The notes beneath the pieces were generated by a model, which was not told the DNA's origin, ran no database searches, and saw only the letters and a program-made list of their open reading frames with translations. A stretch of DNA of 64,000 nucleotides, taken from NCBI GenBank assembly GCA_014801815.1, contig JAAVDM010000010.1:86760-150759 (forward strand), in the 5' to 3' direction. Position 1 is the first letter of the stretch, and each line of letters opens with the position of its first letter. The DNA comes from Bacteroides sp. (lineage in GTDB: Bacteria > Bacteroidota > Bacteroidia > Bacteroidales > Muribaculaceae). Shown here one piece after another: positions 7,538 through 16,610 of the stretch. Made by a program: the position numbers and the translations under genes.

Positions 7538-7960
7538 ATGTCCCGACTGCTTGACCGAGTCAAGGTCTACGAATTCTCGAAAGTGTGCGACCCGCGCGGC
7601 AATCTCTCCTTTATAGAGGAGGGCTGTCATGTGCCGTTCGCCATAAAACGTGTCTTCTACATCTACGACGTGCCCGGCGGCGAGACGCGCGGCGGACATG
7701 CCCATAAAGAGAACTCCACTGTGCTGATAGCCGTCTCAGGCTCACTTGACCTGCATCTCACCGACGGACATGACGAGATAGTGGTGACACTCAACCGTGC
7801 CAACAAAGGAGTTCTGATTCCTCCGGGTGTATGGGACTCAATGCACAATTTCACCACAGGTACCGTCTGTCTGGCACTCTGTTCGCATCATTACGAAGAG
7901 AGTGACTACATACGTGACTTTGACGAATATCACGATTATGTGCGCCACCTCAAACAGTAA
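7538..7960 (+). CDS. fdtA: dTDP-sugar 3,4-ketoisomerase-like cupin (FdtA/QdtA/WxcM family)
   Basis: The 140-residue cupin fits the FdtA/QdtA family, which converts dTDP-6-deoxy-4-keto-glucose to a 3-keto sugar. Diagnostic segments are RGNLSFIEEG near residue 20, YIYDVPGGETRGGHAHKE (about 45-62, with the HAH catalytic histidines) and VLIPPGVWDSMHNF (about 89-102). The start at ATG 7538 is chosen because the family begins just before VKVYEFSKVCDPRGN; the upstream open frame to 7445 has no similarity to it. The next gene, an aminotransferase, overlaps its last 23 bp, implying translational coupling. Which isomer (gluco or galacto) is made cannot be told from sequence. Confidence 0.85.
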   Translation: MSRLLDRVKVYEFSKVCDPRGNLSFIEEGCHVPFAIKRVFYIYDVPGGETRGGHAHKENSTVLIAVSGSLDLHLTDGHDEIVVTLNRANKGVLIPPGVWDSMHNFTTGTVCLALCSHHYEESDYIRDFDEYHDYVRHLKQ

Positions 7961-9095
7961 GGTGCGCCGGCCTTTTGTGTCACTGGCTCGCAGCAATGCT
8001 CCTTATACCGACGAATTGCACGAAGCGGCGTGCCGGGTCATCGACTCCGGACGCTATCTGCACGGGCCGGAAACCGAAGCGTTTGAGAGTGAGCTGGCTG
8101 CTTTCTGCGGTGTGAGTTGTGGTATCGGAGTCAGCAACGGTCTTGACGCCTTACGCCTGATAGTGCGTGCGGCTATCGAATTGGGTCGTCTGAATCCCGG
8201 CGATGAAGTGATATATCCTGCCAACACCTACATAGCATCGGTGCTGCCGCTAACTGAATTTGGCCTTATACCCGTAGGTATCGACCCTGACCCGGTTACA
8301 TTCAATCTTGATATGACCTCACTGCCGGCTTTGATTACCGAACGTACACGGGCAGTAATGGCCGTACATCTTTACGGTAATCCTTGCTGGGACTACGAAG
8401 CGGCCCGTATGCTGGCTGAGAGGGGGATAATGATAATAGAAGATAATGCTCAGGCTATCGGTGCCCGTGCCGCCACACCGGGTCTGGGTGGCAGCCACTT
8501 CACCGGCGGTCTGGGCCACGCCGCTGCCCATAGCTTCTATCCTACAAAGAATCTCGGAGCCATCGGTGACGCCGGTGCCGTCACTACAGATGACCACAAA
8601 CTGGCCGATACCATACGCGCACTCGCCAATTATGGTTCCGACCGACGATACCACAATATATACACAGGCTACAACTGCCGCCTTGACGAGCTGCAGGCCG
8701 CCATGCTGCGTGTCAAGCTGCGTCATCTCGACGAGGTGACAGCTCGCAGACGGACAGTAGCGCGTATATACAGTGCTACAATCAACAATCCGCTGATAAA
8801 GACACCCGTCATGATGTCGGGTTGTGTGCAGGTGTGGCATCAGTATCCCCTACGCTCACCGAAACGTGACCAACTGAAAGAGTGGCTTGACCAGTGCGGC
8901 ATAGCCACCGATATACATTACGCCGTACCTCCTCACCGCCAACCCTGTTACTCCGATACTCACACAGGTCTCTCCCGGCGACTCTATCCTCTCACCGACC
9001 GTATAGCCGGACAGCTGTTAAGTCTGCCCATAGCCGACCTCAATGATGCCGAGGCAGCCGAGGTAGCCGAAGCTGTCAACGCTTTCTCCTTATAA
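7938..9095 (+). CDS. fdtB: Sugar 3-aminotransferase, DegT/DnrJ/EryC1/StrS family (FdtB/QdtB-like)
   Basis: This 385-residue PLP enzyme probably transaminates the 3-keto sugar made by the preceding isomerase to a 3-amino-3,6-dideoxy sugar. The PLP lysine is K204 in FYPTKNLGAIGD. Other family segments are ANTYIASVLPL, HLYGNPCWD and the C-terminal HYAVPPHRQPCY. The start at ATG 7938 overlaps the fdtA stop and gives the usual N-terminus before FVSLARSNAPY. An acyltransferase (FdtC/QdtC) that would N-acetylate the product is not seen next to it, nor are RmlA/RmlB, so the pathway is incomplete locally. Confidence 0.85.
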   Translation: MCATSNSKVRRPFVSLARSNAPYTDELHEAACRVIDSGRYLHGPETEAFESELAAFCGVSCGIGVSNGLDALRLIVRAAIELGRLNPGDEVIYPANTYIASVLPLTEFGLIPVGIDPDPVTFNLDMTSLPALITERTRAVMAVHLYGNPCWDYEAARMLAERGIMIIEDNAQAIGARAATPGLGGSHFTGGLGHAAAHSFYPTKNLGAIGDAGAVTTDDHKLADTIRALANYGSDRRYHNIYTGYNCRLDELQAAMLRVKLRHLDEVTARRRTVARIYSATINNPLIKTPVMMSGCVQVWHQYPLRSPKRDQLKEWLDQCGIATDIHYAVPPHRQPCYSDTHTGLSRRLYPLTDRIAGQLLSLPIADLNDAEAAEVAEAVNAFSL

Positions 9096-9115
9096 TTTTC
9101 TTCAAATACATCACC

Positions 9116-10318
9116 GTGATCAACGACCAGAATAAAAACACCGACCCACTCTCGTCAGAAGAGAACCTCCACATTTCCGGCTCCTCACCGGAGAATATCT
9201 ACCCTAATCTGCCCTCCGACGATAGTCCTGTAGGGCAGCCCCGACAAGAATCCCCCGTATGGGCCGACTCAACCTCTACCATGCTGCCGAAGCCGCCGAA
9301 AAGGCGTCGCCGGGGCCGTACACTCATGTTGATATGTGTGGCGGCAGTATTTATTATAGCTGCTTTATGGATAGCACCGATGTTGCTCAACGGCACACGC
9401 CACAGTGCTATAATACGAATACCCGCCAATGCAGACATTCAGATTGTAGCGGACACACTGAACAAATATTTCGGAGAGTCATATACAGATAAGACTATAA
9501 GTCTCATAAAATTGAGCGGTGTATCGCCGGCTTCGCGTCACGGTGCTTACAACATACCGGCCGGTACCACTCCGGCTCGTGCCGCACGTCGTCTGACACG
9601 CGGTGCCCAACAGCCTCTCGACATCACTATCAACGGACAGCGCACACTGGCTCAGCTGGCCGATTATCTTTCGGCACGACTCGACTTTTCGGCCGACTCA
9701 CTTATCAATGCCGCTATCGACCCGGCGATGCTGGCAAAATATGATCTCACTCCTCAACAGGCTATGGCACTGTTTCTGAATGATACATACGAAGTCTACT
9801 GGACAGTGTCACCCGCTGAATTGCTTGACAAGATAGGAGCCAATTACAGCCGCTTCTGGAATGACAAAAGGCTTGCTAAAGCTAAGGAATTAGGTCTTAC
9901 CCCGGCCGAAATTCTGACCCTATGCTCTATCGTCGATGAAGAAAGTAACAAAGCTGACGAAAAAGGTACAATCGGACGTCTCTACATCAACCGTCTCAAC
10001 CAAGGTATGAAATTGCAGGCCGACCCTACGGTACGTTACGCCACAGGTGACTTCACCATACGCCGTATACAGGGTGTGCACCTCAAAACACAATCGCCTT
10101 ATAATACCTATCTTAACAAAGGACTTCCGCCGGGTCCAATACGCACCGGCGCTCCGAAAACCGTTGATCTTGTTCTCGATGCTCCCGACACCGACGCTCT
10201 CTACATGTGTGCCCGTTCGGACTTCTCCGGCTACCATGATTTTGCGTCCACATATTCAGAGCATCAGGAAAATGCACGTCGTTATCACAAGGCCCTCAAC
10301 GCCCGCGGTATAAAATAA
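9116..10318 (+). CDS. mltG: Endolytic murein transglycosylase MltG
   Basis: MltG cleaves nascent glycan strands at the inner membrane and sets their length. The 400-residue protein has a proline/serine-rich cytoplasmic N-terminus (1-60), a basic patch PPKRRRRGRT, one membrane segment (about 72-92), a LysM-like region and the YceG domain. The catalytic glutamate lies in IVDEESNKADEKG (E275/E276), followed by IGRLYINRL and the substrate-loop motif YNTYLNKGLPPGPI. It appears to start with GTG at 9116; the next ATG lies only about 15 residues before the membrane segment and would delete a normal cytoplasmic tail. It lies 20 bp after the aminotransferase, suggesting one operon. Confidence 0.93.
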   Translation: MINDQNKNTDPLSSEENLHISGSSPENIYPNLPSDDSPVGQPRQESPVWADSTSTMLPKPPKRRRRGRTLMLICVAAVFIIAALWIAPMLLNGTRHSAIIRIPANADIQIVADTLNKYFGESYTDKTISLIKLSGVSPASRHGAYNIPAGTTPARAARRLTRGAQQPLDITINGQRTLAQLADYLSARLDFSADSLINAAIDPAMLAKYDLTPQQAMALFLNDTYEVYWTVSPAELLDKIGANYSRFWNDKRLAKAKELGLTPAEILTLCSIVDEESNKADEKGTIGRLYINRLNQGMKLQADPTVRYATGDFTIRRIQGVHLKTQSPYNTYLNKGLPPGPIRTGAPKTVDLVLDAPDTDALYMCARSDFSGYHDFASTYSEHQENARRYHKALNARGIK

Positions 10319-10338
10319 CCAATTTCCACTCCCTCTAT

Positions 10339-10551
10339 ATGGAACTAACTCTCATAAATCAGTACCTGACCGAAATTGAGGCCAGTATCGACGCAGGTAT
10401 GCTTCGGGCCTACGGAATTGATGCCCACATCGAAACCAACGGTCTGTCAGGTATCTACCCCGGCACTTTAGTCGGCGGAGTTGCTCTCTACGTACCCACA
10501 CCGCAGGTGGCGCAGGCTGAACGTCTGTTGCGAAATCACGGTGACGAATAA
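10339..10551 (+). CDS. DUF2007 domain protein
   Basis: A 70-residue protein matching the small DUF2007 (putative signal-transducing) family: beta-strand LINQYLTEIEASIDAGMLRA, a short turn, and the C-terminal helix TPQVAQAERLLRNH. Members are predicted to have an ACT- or ferredoxin-like alpha-beta fold; the role is unknown. It follows mltG by 20 bp and is probably in the same transcript. There is no signal peptide, so it is likely cytoplasmic. Confidence 0.7.
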   Translation: MELTLINQYLTEIEASIDAGMLRAYGIDAHIETNGLSGIYPGTLVGGVALYVPTPQVAQAERLLRNHGDE

Positions 10552-10613
10552 CGTTAAAATCACCTCCAAACCGCGTGAGCGGCAACACTTAAACCACTCC
10601 ATTCTGCTATGTG

Positions 10614-11888
10614 ATGAACTCCGCTGTCAATAGTAGAAGTCTGTTGTCATGTCCTGACGCTTTCACGGCCAGACTGACAGCCACACTTCTTTTAATATTT
10701 CTATGTACCCTCGTAAGAGCCAACATACATCTCATCTTACCCGACGAGATTCTGACAGCTCTTGCCACTGACACAGTGACCCACGAAACAATCTTCGAAC
10801 ATGACCCCGGCACAGCCTCACACTTTGACCTTATGCCGGATCACTATGCTGAAGAGTATATTACCGAACCGGAGCCTTTCGATTCGCGCAACTGGTGGGA
10901 GCTGTTTAAACGAAATCAGCTTAATCTCAATGACTCTACCGTAGAGTGGCCGAAATTCATGCGCTTCTGTCTCGGTGTCTATAATTGGGCTGATAAGGCT
11001 TTCAATTCATACGATACCACATACGTTGTCGGTACGGGACGTCGCTGGAAAGCACGTCTCACCAGTGAGAACTGGGCTGACTCATACGCCATGCACATAG
11101 GTAAGGACATGCCCATACGCATGATGGGAGACATCTACAGTTCGCTCGGAGCCTATCTGCAGTATATGGCCATAAGTGTGGGTTATTCCATAGACATGAC
11201 CCATCTCCTCACCAACAAACCGATTGACCATAAGAAGTTTGAATTCGGATTTAACTGTGCGCGGTTTAATATAGACCTGTATTACAACGAGAATACGGGA
11301 GGTACTTTCATGCGTAAATTCGGTCGTTATAACGACGGCAAACTTTTCAAACTCTCTTTTCCCGGTCTCAGTCTTTACAAATTCGGTGTCAATGCCTATT
11401 ATTTCGGCAATAACCGTCGTTATGCGCAAGGAGCGGCCTATAATTTCTCGAAATTTCAGAAACGTAGTGCCGGTTCGTGGATAATCGGTGTGGCATACAG
11501 TGACCTCAATGTCAATCTTGACCTGCGTAAGCTTGATGCCCGCCTCATACCCTATCTTAATGTACTCGCAGCCGACTACCGTTTTCATTACAACTCTTAT
11601 TGTCTTATGGGAGGTTACGCCTACAACTGGGTACTCAATCCACATCTGCTGCTCAACTTTACCGCCATGCCCACAATAGGTCTGTCCCACTGTTATGAGG
11701 ACTCGCTTGAAGGTACAGGTATGATGACGGCTATGTCGGGCCGTGCCATGAGTTCGCTCACCTATAATATAGGAGACTTCTTTGTCTGCCTCATTGCGAA
11801 ATTTGACGGCAACTGGTACAAATCGCACCATTACTCTTTTTTCTCCTCTATCGAAACCCTACAAGCCAACGTCGGCATACGTTTCTAA
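10614..11888 (+). CDS. DUF4421 outer-membrane protein
   Basis: This 424-residue protein fits the Bacteroidota-specific DUF4421 family. It has a hydrophobic N-terminal export segment (about 18-38), then a soluble lead region and a C-terminal half rich in alternating aromatic strands (for example FKLSFPGLSLYKFGVNAYYFG) ending in NVGIRF, as expected for an outer-membrane beta-barrel. The family function is unknown. ATG 10614 is preferred to the GTG immediately before it. The gene ends 27 bp before a strong bidirectional terminator shared with convergent pnp. Confidence 0.78.
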   Translation: MNSAVNSRSLLSCPDAFTARLTATLLLIFLCTLVRANIHLILPDEILTALATDTVTHETIFEHDPGTASHFDLMPDHYAEEYITEPEPFDSRNWWELFKRNQLNLNDSTVEWPKFMRFCLGVYNWADKAFNSYDTTYVVGTGRRWKARLTSENWADSYAMHIGKDMPIRMMGDIYSSLGAYLQYMAISVGYSIDMTHLLTNKPIDHKKFEFGFNCARFNIDLYYNENTGGTFMRKFGRYNDGKLFKLSFPGLSLYKFGVNAYYFGNNRRYAQGAAYNFSKFQKRSAGSWIIGVAYSDLNVNLDLRKLDARLIPYLNVLAADYRFHYNSYCLMGGYAYNWVLNPHLLLNFTAMPTIGLSHCYEDSLEGTGMMTAMSGRAMSSLTYNIGDFFVCLIAKFDGNWYKSHHYSFFSSIETLQANVGIRF

Positions 11889-11915
11889 ATACTTCCGGCT
11901 ACTTTCAGACAACTT

Positions 11916-11973
11916 ATAGAATGACATCACCCCGTGTTCTCCGGATAGAGAACACGGGGTGATGTCATTCTAT
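11916..11973. terminator. Bidirectional terminator with 26-bp perfect stem
   Basis: Arms 11916-11941 and 11948-11973 are perfect inverted complements around a 6-base loop (CGGATA). It sits between the convergent DUF4421 and pnp genes and probably ends both transcripts, although the flanking U-tracts are poor. The length and perfection of the stem are unusual for a simple terminator. Confidence 0.8.
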
Positions 11974-11992
11974 GTCATAAATCTGATTTTCG

Positions 11993-14341
11993 TCAGTTAC
12001 GGCGCGGGCCACGCGGACCACGATCATTGCCGCTTTCACGACGCGGGCCGCGTTCACCACGTTCGTTACCTTCGCGACGGGGACCGCGCTCACCACCATT
12101 GTCGTGACGCTGCGGACGGTCATTGCCACCCTCACGGCGCGGGCTACGTTCGTTGTTCTCACGACGCGGACGAGCTTCACGCTCAACATAGCCATCGGGT
12201 TTCTCCGTAAGCACACGCATTGACAGACGGTATTTGCCAGTCTTCTTATCAATTTCGATGAGCTTGACTTTCACCTTGTCACCCTCTTTCAGACCACTCT
12301 GGTCCATTGTGTCAAGACGGTTCCAGGAAATCTCGCTGATATGTAGCAGACCGTCGCGACCGGGCATAAACTCTACGAAAGCACCGAAATCAAGGATAGA
12401 ACGTACCGTACCATCGTATACCTCACCCTCTTCAGGCTGAGCGACTATGGCCTTTATCTTAGCGAGAGCCGCGTCGATACCGGTCTTGTCTTTCGAAGCT
12501 ATCTCCACACGTCCTACGCCGGTCTTTTCGTCCTCGTCGATAGAGATAGTGGTTCCGGTTTCCTCCTGTATACCCTGTATCACCTTACCCTGCGGGCCGA
12601 TAACGGCACCAATCATCTCCTTCGGTATCTCGATAGTCACAAGACGCGGCACATGAGGCTTGTAGTCCTCGCGGGCCTGAGGTATGGTCTCGGAGATAAT
12701 ATTGAGTATGTGCATACGTCCCTCGCGGGCCTGCTCAAGAGCACGCTCAAGAACTTCATAACTGAGGCCGTCTACCTTTATGTCCATCTGAGTGGCGGTG
12801 ATACCCTTCTCGGTACCGGTCACTTTGAAGTCCATGTCGCCGAGGTGATCCTCGTCACCGAGTATGTCGGAAAGAACAGCATATTTGACATTATCGGTAT
12901 CTGATATCAGACCCATTGCCACGCCTGCTACGGGACGCTTCATCTTGACACCGGCGTCAAGCAGTGCGAGTGTACCGCCACAGACAGTAGCCATTGATGA
13001 CGAACCGTTACTCTCAAGAATATCGCTGACGATACGGCAGGTGTAAGGGAATCCGTCGGGGAACATACGCTTCAGAGCGCGGTGTGCCAGATTACCGTGT
13101 CCTACCTCGCGGCGTCCTACGCCACGCTGCGGACGTGCCTCACCTGTCGAGAAGGGAGGGAAATTGTAATGCAGCAGAAATCTCTCCTTGCCCTGATTGA
13201 GTACATCGTCGATAATCTTCTCATCGAGTGTGGTGCCGAGTGTGGCGGTCACAAGAGCCTGAGTCTCTCCACGTGTGAATATAGCCGTACCATGAGGGCC
13301 GGGCAAATAATCCACTTCACACCATATCGGGCGTATATCGGTGGTCTTACGGCCGTCAAGACGTATGCCCTCATCGAGCACACAACGGCGCATAGCCTCT
13401 TTCTCTACATCATGATAATAGCGCTTCACCATAGCGATACGCTGTTCCTCGGTGTATTTCTCAAGCTGCTCCTCAGTCATAGGAGGCAGATTCTCAATAT
13501 ACTCGTCGCGTATAGCCTTGAAGCTGTCGTTACGCCAGTGCTTGTCGGCATTGCCGGCACGGGCTATGGCGTAAGCCTTATCATAGCATTTAGCAGCCAC
13601 GTCAGCGCGAAGTTCATCGTCGTTGATTTCGTGGCAGTATTCGCGCTTGGTCTCCTTACCGGCTTCCTTCATAAGCTCGATCTGGACCAGACACTGTTTC
13701 TTTATGGCCTCGTGAGCCACCTTGAGAGCCTCAAGCAGCTCAGCCTCGCTGACCTCGTTCATTTCGCCTTCGACCATCATGATATTGTCGTATGTGGCGC
13801 CTACCATCAGTTCGATGTCGGCACGCTCCATCTGGTCGAAAGTGGGATTGATGACCCATTCTCCGTCAACACGCGCAACGCGCACTTCGGAAATAGGCCC
13901 GTTGAAAGGCACGTCACTGACAGCCAGAGCAGCCGAAGCAGCGATACCGGCAAGGGCATCGGGAGCATCGTTCTCATCAGCCGAATAAAGGGTGACGTTT
14001 ACAAAAGTTTCGGCGTGATAGTTGTCGGGGAAGAGCGGACGAAGCACGCGGTCTACCAGACGTGAGGTCAGAATTTCGTAATCGCTGGCTCGGCCCTCGC
14101 GCTTAAGGAAGCCACCGGGATAGCGGCCGATAGAGGCATATTTCTCTTTGTACTCGACTGTGAGGGGCATGAAGTCAACGCCCTCGCCGGCCTCCTGAGC
14201 CGAGCATACTGTGGCGAGGAGCATGGTGTTGCCCATACGCACCTCTACCGCGCCATCGGCCTGCTTGGCGAGCTTACCGGTCTCTATGGTGATGACACGG
14301 CCGTCGCCCAGCTCAATGGTCTTCTTGATTGGGTGTAGCAT
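11993..14341 (-). CDS. pnp: Polyribonucleotide nucleotidyltransferase
   Basis: PNPase is a phosphorolytic 3'-5' exoribonuclease. The 782-residue protein has two RNase PH-like domains, a KH domain ([19 protein letters not shown], about 580-600) and an S1 domain (about 645-715, with [20 protein letters not shown]). The C-terminus beyond about 725 is a low-complexity tail of RR, GG, E and N clusters ([12 protein letters not shown] and similar), likely an additional RNA-binding region; E. coli PNPase is about 70 residues shorter. Its promoter overlaps that of the divergent lipoprotein gene. Large antisense open frames over this gene (such as 13082-14065) are codon-bias shadows. Confidence 0.97.
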   Translation of the reverse strand: MLHPIKKTIELGDGRVITIETGKLAKQADGAVEVRMGNTMLLATVCSAQEAGEGVDFMPLTVEYKEKYASIGRYPGGFLKREGRASDYEILTSRLVDRVLRPLFPDNYHAETFVNVTLYSADENDAPDALAGIAASAALAVSDVPFNGPISEVRVARVDGEWVINPTFDQMERADIELMVGATYDNIMMVEGEMNEVSEAELLEALKVAHEAIKKQCLVQIELMKEAGKETKREYCHEINDDELRADVAAKCYDKAYAIARAGNADKHWRNDSFKAIRDEYIENLPPMTEEQLEKYTEEQRIAMVKRYYHDVEKEAMRRCVLDEGIRLDGRKTTDIRPIWCEVDYLPGPHGTAIFTRGETQALVTATLGTTLDEKIIDDVLNQGKERFLLHYNFPPFSTGEARPQRGVGRREVGHGNLAHRALKRMFPDGFPYTCRIVSDILESNGSSSMATVCGGTLALLDAGVKMKRPVAGVAMGLISDTDNVKYAVLSDILGDEDHLGDMDFKVTGTEKGITATQMDIKVDGLSYEVLERALEQAREGRMHILNIISETIPQAREDYKPHVPRLVTIEIPKEMIGAVIGPQGKVIQGIQEETGTTISIDEDEKTGVGRVEIASKDKTGIDAALAKIKAIVAQPEEGEVYDGTVRSILDFGAFVEFMPGRDGLLHISEISWNRLDTMDQSGLKEGDKVKVKLIEIDKKTGKYRLSMRVLTEKPDGYVEREARPRRENNERSPRREGGNDRPQRHDNGGERGPRREGNERGERGPRRESGNDRGPRGPRRN

Positions 14342-14432
14342 AAAAGTTCGTTATTGTATTTCTTCGCGGATTGCCGGGTCCGTGCCACATTGTGTCCTGA
14401 CGGCCACGCGGCGCGGTCCGTAAAATTTTATG

Positions 14433-14440
14433 CAAAGTTA
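14433..14440 (-). promoter_or_regulatory. pnp promoter, -7 element
   Basis: Minus-strand TAACTTTG, about 92 bp upstream of pnp. The -33 region is not well conserved. It lies back-to-back with the divergent promoter at 14464-14471, so the two may interfere. Confidence 0.5.
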
Positions 14441-14463
14441 CTACATTTATCTGAGATAGTTAG

Positions 14464-14471
14464 TATCTTTG
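14464..14471 (+). promoter_or_regulatory. Promoter of thioredoxin-fold lipoprotein gene, -7 element
   Basis: TATCTTTG followed by GC, matching TAnnTTTG, about 85 bp upstream of the ATG at 14555. No clear TTTG at -33. Confidence 0.5.
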
Positions 14472-14554
14472 CAGTTGCATTTCACGTGTCGCAGGCTCTG
14501 TGAGTGCTATTTTTTTGGGTCCGCACACACTTTCATTCACCTCAACCACGCATC

Positions 14555-15634
14555 ATGAAGTCAATTTCACATATACTGTCATATTCTCTGAGCGCTATGC
14601 TGCTTGCCGGCATGGTATCCTGTTCAAAGCCATCATTTACTGTCAAAGGCGACATCAAGGGTGCCGACAATGTATCGGTACTGCTTGAAAAGCCTGACTT
14701 TCACGGCCGCTGGATAGTCATTGACTCCACCCGCACCAGCAGCTCGGGAAGCTTCTCGCTTTCGCGTCCTGCGCCCGGTTCTCCGGAGATTTTCCGTCTC
14801 GATCTTGACGGACGCTATGTATATCTGCCTGTCGATTCGACTGAAACCATAACCGTTAACACCTCACTCGACGCCTTCGATACAGCCTTCTCTCTCTCCG
14901 GCACTCCGCAGGCCGAGCGTATGGAGCGTTTTGAAAAAGACCTAATCGCCCTCCCGGCCAATGTATCGCCCGACTCTCTGGCTGCTTTCAAACGCCGTGT
15001 ATATATGGAATATCTTCGCGAAGCTAACGGCTCGATTGTCAGCTACTATGTGCTGACCAAGACTTTGGGTGATCATTTTCTCTTTGACCCTGTCAAAGAC
15101 TACAAATACTACGCAGCCGTCGCCACCTCTTTCCGTCACTTCCGCCCAAATGACCCGCATACCACTCTGCTCGAACAGACCACACTTGAAGCCATGCGCC
15201 GCCACAACGTCAATCTCGGAAGGCAACAAGTGCTCGAAGGCTCTGAAATTGCACTCCTTGACATGGATCTTCCCGATGAGGACGGCAAAAATGTTTCGCT
15301 TAGTTCCGTAGCCTCTCAGGGACGTCCTACCGTACTGGTATTCTCGTTTATGAACGAACCGGAATCACCGGCCATAAATGCCCGTCTGCGCAATATACAC
15401 AATCGTGGCGGAATCAACATCTATCAGGTATCGGTAGACGTCGACCAATATGCATGGCGTGACGCAGCCCGTAATCTCCCGTGGACTACCGTCTTTGAAC
15501 CGGCAGGCCTGCAGAGCAACAGCCTTACGGAATACAACGTCAGTCAGCTTCCCGCCTTCTTCATCTACAACAGTAAGGGCGAGCTTACCGACCGCGCCGC
15601 CGATCTCGACGAACTACAACGTAAACTGCGCTGA
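14555..15634 (+). CDS. DUF4369 / thioredoxin-like lipoprotein lacking the CxxC motif
   Basis: The 359-residue protein has a lipoprotein signal ending at LLAGMVSC (Cys23). A DUF4369-like domain follows (about 28-120), then a helical linker and a C-terminal AhpC/TlpA-type thioredoxin fold (about 240-359; strands PTVLVFSFMN, GINIYQVSVD, QLPAFFIYN). In redox-active TlpA/ResA proteins the first strand is followed by WCxPC; here the equivalent position reads FMNEPESPAINA with no cysteine, so the protein cannot act as a thiol oxidoreductase by the usual mechanism. It is probably periplasmic and membrane-anchored. ATG 14555 gives the intact signal; the frame upstream is open but unrelated. Confidence 0.82.
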   Translation: MKSISHILSYSLSAMLLAGMVSCSKPSFTVKGDIKGADNVSVLLEKPDFHGRWIVIDSTRTSSSGSFSLSRPAPGSPEIFRLDLDGRYVYLPVDSTETITVNTSLDAFDTAFSLSGTPQAERMERFEKDLIALPANVSPDSLAAFKRRVYMEYLREANGSIVSYYVLTKTLGDHFLFDPVKDYKYYAAVATSFRHFRPNDPHTTLLEQTTLEAMRRHNVNLGRQQVLEGSEIALLDMDLPDEDGKNVSLSSVASQGRPTVLVFSFMNEPESPAINARLRNIHNRGGINIYQVSVDVDQYAWRDAARNLPWTTVFEPAGLQSNSLTEYNVSQLPAFFIYNSKGELTDRAADLDELQRKLR

Positions 15635-15727
15635 CAAAGACCCTGCGACAATATATCAGAAAATGCACCGCCGGGCGGAACGTTTTTTGTACAACAGACA
15701 GTATAATCTATCCTTAAACTTGATATG

Positions 15728-16526
15728 ATGAAATATCGTTTCCTTACCATCTCCATATTATGTTCGGTTCTGACTGTCGGCGCAGCCGATGTAGTCGCCC
15801 GTAACCATAATACTGACCCCGACGTTTACTTCCTGCAGGAAGGTGACCTGCCGAACAGTCTCGAATTGCTTCCGGGACCACCGAGCAGCGAATCGGTACA
15901 GTTTCTCTACGACCGTGCCCGTTACGACTGGGGCAAGTCATTACGTAATACCGAGCGCGGAGAACAGGCTTTTCAGGACGCACGTCTTTCAGGTTCGGGA
16001 GTACCGCGTGCCTTCTCCGAAGCGTTCGGTATCACAATAACAGAAAAGGAAACACCGGAAATATATCGTCTTATAGTCGGTATGCGTGAAGATGCAGGAG
16101 ATTTGTCCACACGCGATGCTAAAGAACACTATAACCGCCAGCGTCCTTACTCATTTCTTCGGTGAAGATACATGTAATCCGGAACAGCAGGCGGAACTGT
16201 CCACCAACGGTTCATACCCATCGGGACACACCGCCATAGGCTGGGCTACCGCTCTCGTACTTGCCGAAATCAATCCCGACCGTCAGAACGAGATACTGAA
16301 ACGCGGCTTCGATATGGGTGAGAGTCGTGTGATATGCGGCTATCACTTTCAGAGCGATGTGGATGCCGGACGTCTTACGGCCGCAGGTGCAGTAGCACGA
16401 CTGCACGCCGACCCGGGATTTATCAAACAGCTCAACAAGGCAAAAAAAGAATTTGCCCGACTAAAAAAAGCAGGTAAGATAGCCCCGGGGCGCCATCAGT
16501 GTGTGACACCGACAGAGTCCTACTGA
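15728..16526 (+). pseudogene. Class A acid phosphatase (PAP2 superfamily), frameshifted
   Basis: Two adjacent frames encode halves of one PhoN-like phosphatase. The first (to 16165) has a signal peptide and the K-x6-RP motif (KEHYNRQRP). The second, in the +1 frame, has PSGH and SR-x5-H-x3-D ([14 protein letters not shown]). The break is near 16150, at TACTCATTTCTTC: one extra base (or two missing) changes the frame directly after RPY, and the first frame then stops at CGGTGA. With the shift removed the protein would be about 265 residues, normal for the family. It could be a true pseudogene, a programmed or phase-variable shift, or an assembly error. The rest of both halves is well preserved, so the break is recent. 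Confidence 0.8.
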
Positions 16527-16573
16527 CCCCCGTATATCCTCAGTATTCTCACTGAATACCTATAGCTTCTGAC

Positions 16574-16604
16574 TTGCAGTTTCAACAATTATTAATTACT
16601 TTTG
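16574..16604 (+). promoter_or_regulatory. Promoter upstream of the repeat and yciH
   Basis: TTG (16574-16576), 20-bp spacer, TACTTTTG (16597-16604). It lies directly before the MITE-like repeat, so the repeat would form most of the ~195-nt leader of the SUI1 gene. Confidence 0.55.
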
Positions 16605-16610
16605 CGTCTT

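Noticed and set aside
7827-7937. N-terminal extension of the FdtB frame
   Set aside because: The frame is open upstream but overlaps fdtA in another frame and has no family similarity; the start at 7938 fits.
11082-11831. 249-residue minus-strand open frame
   Set aside because: Antisense to the DUF4421 gene, which has a signal segment, barrel strands and neighbours in order; no support for the antisense frame.
11993-12190. Short repeats at the 3' end of pnp that look like a tandem array
   Set aside because: They encode the low-complexity Arg/Gly/Asn/Glu tail of PNPase; the reading frame is continuous and RNA-binding tails of this kind are common.
13082-14065. 327-residue plus-strand open frame
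   Set aside because: It lies fully antisense to pnp, a well-conserved gene, and its translation has no domain or promoter; it is a codon-usage shadow.
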